From contig JAZNCN010000005.1 in assembly GCA_045587545.1 (NCBI GenBank), positions 62,001-126,000 on the forward strand: a stretch of 64,000 bases of DNA, in the 5' to 3' direction. The DNA comes from Caccoplasma_A sp045587545. GTDB lineage: Bacteria; Bacteroidota; Bacteroidia; Bacteroidales; G3-4614. Below are positions 51,827 to 58,829 of this stretch, in pieces (position 1 is the first letter of the stretch; each line of letters opens with the position of its first letter). Under the pieces are notes generated by a model. The model saw only the letters and a list, made by a program, of their open reading frames with translations. It ran no database searches and was not told where the DNA came from. The translations under genes were made by a program, and so were the position numbers.

Positions 51827-53230
51827 TTATATTTTGTTTAGTTTTACTCTTCCCCTTGTCAATGGAAATATAGCATTTGGCTCAGAAAGAATTAATTCTA
51901 TTAGTTTTGGATACAATGTTTTATTTGCAACACATTCCTGATTATCAACACCCTCAACACATCCTTTTTTATACTTTATTGCTGTAGTACACCCCCCCTT
52001 GCAATAGAACCAAAAAGGACAGTTGTCACATTCATTTATATGCTTTTTATTGAAAAAATCACAATTAGATTTCTTCGCATTATTGACAAGAGTAATTAGG
52101 TCTTGCTTATCATGAACAGAGCCTATAGCCTCTTTCTTGTAATCAGTGACATCACACGGATAAATCAGTCCATCCTGATCAAAAGCTATCATCTTTGTGC
52201 CACCCATACACCCTCGTGAAGTACATATATTAGATTTACTTCGGACAAGGAGATTCATTAATTTCTCTTGAACATTCAATTCTGTAATTGGATATCCTCT
52301 TTTATTCAATTCAACTAATTTTGAAAGTAATGTTATCTCTGCTAATTCCACTTGCTTCTTAGTTAAGCATAATCCAGCATCTTTCATTACGGGATTATCT
52401 TTAACAAGATTAAGTTTAAAACATAAAACTTTAACTTCTGTTGCCAAAAACTCAATGATTTCTTTAAGATACGGAAAACTTTTGCTAGTCAATACTGTTA
52501 CTACGCCAAAATTCTTTAAATTTTCATTATTTGCCAAAATCTTTACACCTCGCATCATTTTTTCAAATGACGGTTTTCCATTCATTAAAGGTCTATGCAT
52601 ATTCTGGACTAACTCAAATCCATCAATGCTAACTCCTAAACGAATATTTCTTATAGCACACTCCTCGGCTAATTCTTCCGTTATAAGACTTGCATTTGTT
52701 TCAATAGAAATTAATGGATATAATCCCTTTTCTTTAAACATATTGTCCATCCTTCTGATTTTATCAAATGCTATTAATGGTTCTCCGCCCCAAGGTTGTA
52801 CACAAAAATTTTTAATCTTGTATTTAATACAATAGTCAATAATATAATTGGTGATAGCATCAAGATTTTTATCAGATATTGTACGAACTTTATCTTCTAA
52901 ATGCCTAAAACAATATATACAACGGAAATTACATGCCTGTGTTAAATCAAATATAAAGAATGTCGGTTGTACTCTTTCTTTTACCTGACATTCAAGACAA
53001 TTTCCTCTTTCAATCAATCCTCGTTGAATCATCTTGAATGCAAGAGGCTCTTCAATATTTTGATAATATAATTGCTCACATAGTTCTGACGATAATATAA
53101 TAGAACAGCCATTCTCAGGATTTAAAAGGAAACCATTCCTTTCAATTTCATCTTTGAAAAGATAGCCACCTTTAAATCTACCTATATTACCTCCTATATC
53201 AAAAGATCTTATATACTCTAAACTTCCCAT
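51827..53230 (-). CDS. Radical SAM/SPASM peptide maturase (module A)
   Basis: This 467-residue protein has an N-terminal region (about 1-90) with a Cys-x2-Cys pair. The radical SAM motif Cys-Asn-Phe-Arg-Cys-Ile-Tyr-Cys is near 99-106, and Trp-Gly-Gly-Glu-Pro follows near 147-151. C-terminal Cys-rich SPASM motifs include Cys-Thr-Ser-Arg-Gly-Cys, Cys-Asp-Val-Thr, Cys-Asp-Asn-Cys and Cys-Lys-Gly-Gly-Cys. Its N-terminus differs from the module B SPASM enzyme, so the two may modify different sites. The start overlaps the preceding small gene by one base. Confidence 0.9.
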   Translation of the reverse strand: MGSLEYIRSFDIGGNIGRFKGGYLFKDEIERNGFLLNPENGCSIILSSELCEQLYYQNIEEPLAFKMIQRGLIERGNCLECQVKERVQPTFFIFDLTQACNFRCIYCFRHLEDKVRTISDKNLDAITNYIIDYCIKYKIKNFCVQPWGGEPLIAFDKIRRMDNMFKEKGLYPLISIETNASLITEELAEECAIRNIRLGVSIDGFELVQNMHRPLMNGKPSFEKMMRGVKILANNENLKNFGVVTVLTSKSFPYLKEIIEFLATEVKVLCFKLNLVKDNPVMKDAGLCLTKKQVELAEITLLSKLVELNKRGYPITELNVQEKLMNLLVRSKSNICTSRGCMGGTKMIAFDQDGLIYPCDVTDYKKEAIGSVHDKQDLITLVNNAKKSNCDFFNKKHINECDNCPFWFYCKGGCTTAIKYKKGCVEGVDNQECVANKTLYPKLIELILSEPNAIFPLTRGRVKLNKI

Positions 53231-53514
53231 TATTCTATTATCTTTTTAAGTACCAATAATGTATATATTGACTCTGCATCTTTATCAAAACAATCATTAA
53301 TAAGCATTAATACATCATGTATCCCTTTTTCTAATTCCTTTATAAACCGTAATGCAGACTCGTTGCTTTTAAAGTTTGCTAATAACAATGAGTCAAAAAG
53401 AGTATTATAAAACATAACATCTTTCCCATTTATAGAATATTCAACATGCTGAGATAAATAATAAAGATTTATATTCTCTTTGCTGAAATAATTAGAATAC
53501 AATATATTTCGCAT
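53230..53514 (-). CDS. Small protein of RiPP cluster, possible stand-alone recognition domain
   Basis: This 94-residue protein begins with a Tyr/Asn-rich stretch (Asn-Leu-Tyr-Tyr, Ile-Asn-Gly-Lys-Asp-Val-Met-Phe-Tyr-Asn-Thr-Leu-Phe) and continues in helices (Phe-Ile-Lys-Glu-Leu-Glu). This resembles the N-terminal region of peptide maturases that reads the leader. It is coupled to the SPASM gene (1-bp overlap) and lies 27 bp after another radical SAM gene. It could supply recognition in trans, or it could be a regulator. No catalytic residues are obvious. Confidence 0.55.
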   Translation of the reverse strand: MRNILYSNYFSKENINLYYLSQHVEYSINGKDVMFYNTLFDSLLLANFKSNESALRFIKELEKGIHDVLMLINDCFDKDAESIYTLLVLKKIIE

Positions 53515-53541
53515 AATTAATTTTTATTATGAATAATAACT

Positions 53542-54396
53542 TTAAATATTTTTTTTACAAAACCCATTTTTTAGATGTGGACAAATATCTATATCTTGTA
53601 AAACAGTAAACCCTGTCGTTTTAATATTTCCCAATAGTTTACCATTACAATATACAATATCCCCTTTTTCCGTAATTCTAATATATCTAAAACCATCAAA
53701 ACAGCGAGTTCCATAGATTGGGTTATTTGCAAATTCCCACCAATTATCAATACTAACATTATTTTCACATGCTATTTTGAATTTTTTCTTATCTATTAAT
53801 GACATTTTTTCTATTGAATTAATAACCATATTCTTCATCATAGAAAACTGCCTATCATTGTACGATTCTGGATATTTAACTCCTCGTTCAACACCTCTCA
53901 TCAACTTTGGTAATAAAATAACTCCTTGACTTTGATAATCCTTTATAAAATCAGATATCTGTTCAAATTCGTCAGGCATCATTACAATTGTCGCGTAAAC
54001 AAAAAAACCAGCTTCTCTAAGAGCCATATAGTGCCGAATAAAAGGCTTCATGTGTTGTTTCCTATAAGGATAATGTACACTTGCATTTATAAATATAAAT
54101 TTTTCAGATTTGACCTTTTCTATAAAAGTATTTACAGGTATAGTTAAATTGGTATTCATACTTATATAATGGCCTTTTTGCTCAAGTTTGATGCATAAAT
54201 CAATAATATTTGGGACAAGAAAAGGCTCACCTCCTGTTAAATGGAATAATATAGGCTCACTTATATTATCAATAAAAGAATAATCAACTGATTTGCATTC
54301 TGCATTTCTTGTATCAGCATTTTGTAAACAATAATAACAGTTAAGATTACACTTTTCTGTCAATATCCAATCAACTATTCTATTAACTTGGATCAT
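53542..54396 (-). CDS. Radical SAM protein (third type) of RiPP cluster
   Basis: This 284-residue protein has Cys-Asn-Leu-Asn-Cys-Tyr-Tyr-Cys at 16-23, Thr-Gly-Gly-Glu-Pro-Phe near 54-59 and C-terminal Cys residues (Thr-Arg-Cys-Phe-Asp, Val-Tyr-Cys-Asn, Cys-Pro-His-Leu, Phe-Cys-Lys) that suggest one SPASM-like auxiliary cluster. It is unlike both duplicated types in this cluster. Its start overlaps the channel-like gene by 14 bp. The reaction is unknown. Confidence 0.85.
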   Translation of the reverse strand: MIQVNRIVDWILTEKCNLNCYYCLQNADTRNAECKSVDYSFIDNISEPILFHLTGGEPFLVPNIIDLCIKLEQKGHYISMNTNLTIPVNTFIEKVKSEKFIFINASVHYPYRKQHMKPFIRHYMALREAGFFVYATIVMMPDEFEQISDFIKDYQSQGVILLPKLMRGVERGVKYPESYNDRQFSMMKNMVINSIEKMSLIDKKKFKIACENNVSIDNWWEFANNPIYGTRCFDGFRYIRITEKGDIVYCNGKLLGNIKTTGFTVLQDIDICPHLKNGFCKKNI

Positions 54397-55531
54397 TTAT
54401 ATATTCTTTTAATGTGTCATCAACAATATTGTATACTACAATGTTATTATCTTCTTTTTTTGTTTCTATCTTATCAATTAATTCTTTCTCAATATTCATG
54501 CCCATGAGTCTTATTTTCATATTTATATCACTCCAATCTATCCATTTACATGCTGTTGAAAATATCAACCAATCAGCGCCTAAACAAATAAATACCTCAA
54601 AAAACTCTGTCTTAAGATCAAATCCACACTCAGATAAATATTTAGTTAAATCACGATGAACCAATCCTTTTATATCAGAACAATTATAATGAAGTCTTGG
54701 ACCTTCAGTATAGATGTCTTTTATTCTTTTAAGTGTTATATTACTTTGCTCTATGGCTATAATTCTATTACTTTCTCTATATTTTTCAATAAGGCGTTTC
54801 CCGATGCTTCCTACTCCTAGAATAATTATATTACCATTATTTATGGACGGCAAAGAATTCATAACTAATTCTGAAAAATTGAATACTTTAAACCCATTTT
54901 CTTCATTCGAAAGAAACTTTATAATATTTTTATTATCTAACTGCTCAATTCTTACTGATTTCTTAATATTGTTTCCCAACTTTAATTTTATTAACTGCAT
55001 ACAAACAAGGATATTAATATAATCGCTTCCTGTTGATATAATTATCTCAGAAGCATTCTTTACCCTCGCCTCCAATAAAGTTGATAGTAAAGACGCATCC
55101 TTTTTTATATGAATTTCATTCAATGAAATAATAGGATTATTAATAGCTGGATCAATTACAATTACCTTCTTTTTTTGAGCGATTATCTTTTTTACAATAT
55201 GCTTGCCTGTAAATCCATATCCACATACAACTACATGATTATTGAAAAATCTCATGCATAACCATTTCCAGCCTTCATGTGATAAAGAATAAATTAATTG
55301 AATTCCTCCACATATTACAACTATAGGTGCTAAAAAACGAGCGATATTAATACTCAAGCAGGTCTCTGGAGATGAGCTGCCTAATGTAAATAACTGCATT
55401 GTTTTATATAGTGCATCAAAAAATGAATATCCTTCATCATCATGGACGCACAGGTATCCATACATCGCACATATTACTGTTATTACTGCAAATATGATTA
55501 TCCAAACAATAAGTTTTTTTCTAAAAAACAT
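54383..55531 (-). CDS. Ion-channel-like protein with two RCK/TrkA-N domains
   Basis: This 382-residue protein has an N-terminal transmembrane helix (about 8-28), a pore-helix-like segment ending in Thr-Leu-Gly-Ser-Ser near 50-54 and a second helix (about 67-84). The arrangement is that of a two-TM potassium channel, but the selectivity filter differs from Thr-Val-Gly-Tyr-Gly. Two Rossmann domains follow, with Gly-Tyr-Gly-Phe-Thr-Gly near 103-108 and Gly-Val-Gly-Ser-Ile-Gly near 237-242. It may gate ions or sense NAD-type ligands. Its place in the RiPP operon suggests immunity or export coupling, which is inference. Confidence 0.7.
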   Translation of the reverse strand: MFFRKKLIVWIIIFAVITVICAMYGYLCVHDDEGYSFFDALYKTMQLFTLGSSSPETCLSINIARFLAPIVVICGGIQLIYSLSHEGWKWLCMRFFNNHVVVCGYGFTGKHIVKKIIAQKKKVIVIDPAINNPIISLNEIHIKKDASLLSTLLEARVKNASEIIISTGSDYINILVCMQLIKLKLGNNIKKSVRIEQLDNKNIIKFLSNEENGFKVFNFSELVMNSLPSINNGNIIILGVGSIGKRLIEKYRESNRIIAIEQSNITLKRIKDIYTEGPRLHYNCSDIKGLVHRDLTKYLSECGFDLKTEFFEVFICLGADWLIFSTACKWIDWSDINMKIRLMGMNIEKELIDKIETKKEDNNIVVYNIVDDTLKEYINDPS

Positions 55532-55589
55532 ACATAATATATAAATAGGTCTACTCTATTATAGCTTTTCGGATTCCGCTTTATTATTT

Positions 55590-55763
55590 TCAAGGAATAA
55601 ATACTTGTGCAGTAACACCTCTATATGCCACACAATTTCCCAAATTATCCGTATATATCTTCGCGGACGAACATATATTAGCTTTTATTACCTCTATTAT
55701 CTCTTTCTCATTTCTAGATGGGGAATCAGTATGTAATATTTCTTCTAATAATGGGATATTCAT
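55590..55763 (-). pseudogene. Fragment of an M42-type peptidase (57 aa) at the start of the RiPP run
   Basis: This short ORF has Ile-Pro-Leu-Leu-Glu-Glu-Ile-Leu, Ser-Pro-Ser-Arg-Asn-Glu-Lys-Glu and Asp-Asn-Leu-Gly-Asn-Cys-Val-Ala, matching the N-terminal region of M42 peptidases, including the full copy at 47192-48229. It stops before any metal ligand, so it cannot be an active peptidase. It may be a remnant of a duplication or a small decoy/regulatory protein. It lies in line with the other cluster genes. Confidence 0.6.
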
Positions 55764-55847
55764 TATTTTATAGATATTAATAACATATTTTTGTGCAATA
55801 CTTTACTTCTATTGGATTTTCGGTTTACTCCAATTTATGTTTACAAA

Positions 55848-56240
55848 TTAATCATCTAATCCGTTTAACGTCCAAGTTGTTACTTTTCCACACCTTTTAC
55901 AACGTGTAGTAACGACTGAATAATTATCATCAATTATTTCTAAATCATCATAACCACATTTAGTACACTCTAATGTACACTTCTTTCCCCCTCTTCGGAT
56001 TATAGTTTCTTTTGAACCACTTAAAAAAAGCCAATATACTGCATAAAATCCTATGATAAATACCAATAATGCTTTCCACCAACTAAAAAATATCCACACT
56101 ATAATAGAAGCCACTATTATAAGTATATATCCTATCCAATCTAATACTTGATATTTACCTCTTAATCTTATGCATATTTTGCGAATTATAATAAAAGCTA
56201 TTATAAATATTATTAAGCTAACCCATACACTCATAATCAA
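55848..56240 (-). CDS. Membrane protein with C-terminal zinc ribbon
   Basis: This 130-residue protein has hydrophobic segments at about 5-20 and 36-72. A soluble tail with Cys-Thr-Leu-Glu-Cys-Thr-Lys-Cys and Cys-Lys-Arg-Cys makes a four-Cys ribbon that probably binds zinc. I do not recognise a family. It lies 56 bp downstream of the 242-residue membrane protein and 85 bp upstream of the peptidase fragment on the same strand, so it may belong to the phase-variable run. Confidence 0.6.
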   Translation of the reverse strand: MIMSVWVSLIIFIIAFIIIRKICIRLRGKYQVLDWIGYILIIVASIIVWIFFSWWKALLVFIIGFYAVYWLFLSGSKETIIRRGGKKCTLECTKCGYDDLEIIDDNYSVVTTRCKRCGKVTTWTLNGLDD

Positions 56241-56295
56241 TTCTTAAAAGTTTTATTTTGTTTATTATCATATACTAACACGCCGTTATTCATTT

Positions 56296-57024
56296 CTATT
56301 CTGTAAATTTTGGTATGTTATATTTGCTCCATATAGAGGTGTTAATATTAAACTCTTCTTGCTTACCTCTAATCAATGCTGAGTGTGCAAAAATAGGTTG
56401 CAAATACTTAGTCATAGGTTTATTTACTATTGTACCCTCCTCTATATCTTTACTTAATTCACTTTTGTCGCTATGCACTAATATTTTTAAGTCTTCTCCT
56501 AATATATACTCATATAAATTATAACACGCCAATAGCCCATCTATGTAAAGCATACCCTTTTCAAGGGTATCATTAGGATATATGCCTCTCAATTTCTCAT
56601 CATGAATTTCCAAAATCTTTAATTTTTCATCTACACTTAAAGTAGGATTAGTCATAAAATTGATAAACAAATTAAAGTATTTATCACGCAGTTCTTCGGT
56701 TGGGAAGTTTTCCGCAACATGATCATAAAACCAAATTGTCTGTTCATATGTACACTTTTGCCCTACATTTGTCAAAAATTTTGCGTCAGACTCTTTTACC
56801 TCTCCGTTTTTCTCATCTTCGTTTCCTACGTTATTTTTAATGTCGGTTTTTTTTATAAAGAACCATATCCAATAGATAATAAATGCAAAAGGAACGATGA
56901 AGAATGCTATCGTAATAATTAATTTCAAAAAGAATTTAATATTAACTCGTAGCCACATGTGAGCAATTGTTCCAACAGACAAAACAATCCATATCAAATT
57001 TAATGCATTCATAATTTTAAACAA
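56296..57024 (-). CDS. Membrane-anchored protein of unknown function
   Basis: This 242-residue protein has two N-terminal hydrophobic helices (about 6-25 and 29-57), a charged Glu/Lys/Asn linker (60-78) and a helical soluble domain of about 160 residues. The start could be the Met at residue 5. No motif is recognised. It is among the first genes after the invertible segment, hence the most exposed to the switch. Confidence 0.6.
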   Translation of the reverse strand: MFKIMNALNLIWIVLSVGTIAHMWLRVNIKFFLKLIITIAFFIVPFAFIIYWIWFFIKKTDIKNNVGNEDEKNGEVKESDAKFLTNVGQKCTYEQTIWFYDHVAENFPTEELRDKYFNLFINFMTNPTLSVDEKLKILEIHDEKLRGIYPNDTLEKGMLYIDGLLACYNLYEYILGEDLKILVHSDKSELSKDIEEGTIVNKPMTKYLQPIFAHSALIRGKQEEFNINTSIWSKYNIPKFTE

Positions 57025-57041
57025 CTAAAAAAACTTATATA

Positions 57042-57221
57042 CTACACCTTAAAAAGCAGATTATATTCTTTGAGGAATACCATCATAAACATACTAATAA
57101 CCGCTAAAGCAATTCTTATATTGGTTTTATTCTCCTTTATTAATAAAGCCTTAAAGCCACTACCAATAAGACTGAACAATCGTACTATAAGTGCAAAAAC
57201 GAGTTTAATCAAATAAATCAA
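57042..57221 (-). CDS. Small membrane protein adjoining the inverted repeat (TTG start)
   Basis: This 59-residue ORF begins with TTG at 57221, one base from the left inverted repeat, whose GAAGAGAGG on the minus strand resembles a ribosome-binding site. A second TTG three codons later has better spacing. Two hydrophobic helices (about 2-20 and 36-50) flank a basic hinge. No ATG exists in the present orientation until residue 44. In the inverted orientation an ATG would lie 14 codons upstream in frame. Reality of the gene is uncertain. Confidence 0.4.
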   Translation of the reverse strand: MIYLIKLVFALIVRLFSLIGSGFKALLIKENKTNIRIALAVISMFMMVFLKEYNLLFKV

Positions 57222-57222
57222 C

Positions 57223-57425
57223 CTCTCTTCGTAAGAGAAGTTTATCGCTTATTTTTTATCTGAGACTTAATGTTTTGCGTTAGAAAATACTGTTGATTTG
57301 CTTTAGAATTAAGACTTAGTCTTATATATTTTTTTATTTTGGAAAAATTTATTCTATATAATTTGGCATAATTAGCATTAATTTATGTACCTTTGTCAAA
57401 GTAACAATTTCTCTTACGAAGAGAG
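57223..57425. repeat. Invertible DNA segment bounded by 17-bp inverted repeats
   Basis: CTCTCTTCGTAAGAGAA at 57223-57239 and its exact reverse complement TTCTCTTACGAAGAGAG at 57409-57425 enclose 169 bp. Each repeat contains six-base arms TCTCTT/AAGAGA around a CGT centre, the shape of a tyrosine-recombinase core site. A tyrosine recombinase gene lies 28 bp away. The enclosed DNA is AT-rich, has no gene, and carries a promoter. This is the pattern of Bacteroides invertible promoters. Confidence 0.85.
57362..57395 (+). promoter_or_regulatory. Promoter inside the invertible segment (pointing away from the RiPP genes)
   Basis: TTTG at 57362-57365 and TACCTTTG at 57388-57395, with a 22-bp spacer (21 if TTGG is the -33), fit the Bacteroides consensus. 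Transcription would start near 57402 and run rightward into the 3' end of the recombinase gene as antisense. After inversion it would read leftward into 57221 and the cluster. Confidence 0.6.
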
Positions 57426-57452
57426 TTTTTATTTTTCTCATCTATCAATTAG

Positions 57453-58661
57453 TTATATCAACTTCAATATCATATTATTAGCCTTGTCTATTGCTACTGT
57501 ATCTAACGACGCAAGATAGATGCGTGTTGTTGCTTCTGAATTGTGTCCCATTCCCTCACTTATTACTGACAATGGTACATTTTTATTTTTAGCTATACTT
57601 GCCCACGCATGCCGAGCAACGTACATTGTAAGAGGTACTGATATCTCTAACTTTTTACCTATAATTTTAAGACTATGATTAATATTGTGTGCGGCATAAA
57701 TATATTGCTTTCGCTCCTCAATATTACTAATAGGCTTGATTATTGGCAGTAGATATAAGGAGGTTGTATTATCATATTTTTCTACTATGTCCTGCATACA
57801 TTTTTCCCATCTGATATAAAGCTGTTGTCCCGTCTTGCGCCTACGATACGATAGCACACCATTTGATAAATCTTTTTTACGCAGATATGCCATATCTACA
57901 AACGACATTCCTCGTGTATAAAACGAAAATAGAAACATATCGCGAGCAAATTCAAAAGTTGGCTTTGCTGAAAAATCAAGTTCCTTAATTTTTTTGATAA
58001 TTTTAAGTGATACTGCTCTTTTTGTGGTTTTATCAATTCCTGTATAAACATTCTTAAATGGTTTTTTATCAAAAATCAAACCCTTTTCTACTGCACGATT
58101 ATATATTGCTCTAAGATTCCGCATATAAAATGATGAAGTATTTGGAGTAACTCCTCTATTTCGTAAATAGATTTCATATCTTTTTATCATATCTGAGTCT
58201 ATATCTTTCATATCTATATCTTCTCCCTCTCTAAATCGTTTTAGACTACGGAGTGCTGATGCATATGTTTCGGACAAACGTATCTTACCCAACGTTTTTT
58301 GGTTGGCAATTAAACGTTCCATAAATAAGAATAATTTGTTTTCTGTGGCATAAATTAAAAATTGTTCTGTAATATCATTGGTTGTATATTCTTTTTCATT
58401 ATATTCCATTCTGAAAATAATTGTTTGAAGATATTTTATATCTGTACGGATATTATTTCTTATCTTCATTAATTGCGATATCCTTTCTTCATTGTTTTTT
58501 GACAATACCACATCTGACATATCTGAATCCCATTCATTAACATAAAGGTGGTAATTTGTCTTTATCTGACGTACTACACAATTATGTACTACTTGATAAA
58601 TAATTATGCCTTCGCTACTTTCAATTTTTGATTTTCTGAATTTTACTTTTATTGTTGCCAT
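57453..58661 (-). CDS. Tyrosine site-specific recombinase (probable DNA invertase)
   Basis: This 402-residue Bacteroidetes-type recombinase has an N-terminal arm/SAM-like DNA-binding region (about 1-210) and a catalytic domain. Catalytic residues are R250 (Tyr-Thr-Arg-Gly), K276, R350 with H351 (Tyr-Val-Ala-Arg-His), H373 (Gly-Met-Gly-His) and the nucleophile Y382. Its stop lies 28 bp from the right inverted repeat, so local inversion is the natural function. Other tyrosine recombinases act as integrases, but no att duplication or mobile genes are seen. Confidence 0.9.
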   Translation of the reverse strand: MATIKVKFRKSKIESSEGIIIYQVVHNCVVRQIKTNYHLYVNEWDSDMSDVVLSKNNEERISQLMKIRNNIRTDIKYLQTIIFRMEYNEKEYTTNDITEQFLIYATENKLFLFMERLIANQKTLGKIRLSETYASALRSLKRFREGEDIDMKDIDSDMIKRYEIYLRNRGVTPNTSSFYMRNLRAIYNRAVEKGLIFDKKPFKNVYTGIDKTTKRAVSLKIIKKIKELDFSAKPTFEFARDMFLFSFYTRGMSFVDMAYLRKKDLSNGVLSYRRRKTGQQLYIRWEKCMQDIVEKYDNTTSLYLLPIIKPISNIEERKQYIYAAHNINHSLKIIGKKLEISVPLTMYVARHAWASIAKNKNVPLSVISEGMGHNSEATTRIYLASLDTVAIDKANNMILKLI

Positions 58662-58771
58662 ATCATAAATTAAATTTTATTTATTATGATTAATTTAATG
58701 ATACTCTGCTCTATATTATTATATATGGTGCTACTCTTTTTATAATAAATATTTAGTGAAGATATGATACA

Positions 58772-58812
58772 AACAGAGCGAGGAGCATGATAATCATGCT
58801 CCTCGCTCTGTT
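58772..58812 (-). terminator. Terminator of the GH84 gene
   Basis: A perfect 19-bp stem AACAGAGCGAGGAGCATGA/TCATGCTCCTCGCTCTGTT with a 3-nt loop lies 17 bp after the stop codon. It also insulates the recombinase gene. Confidence 0.88.
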
Positions 58813-58829
58813 GTTTTGTTAAGTAATTA

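Noticed and set aside
57453..58661. Tyrosine recombinase as a prophage or element integrase
   Set aside because: No mobile-element genes or att repeats are near it, while a matching inverted-repeat pair lies 28 bp from its stop.
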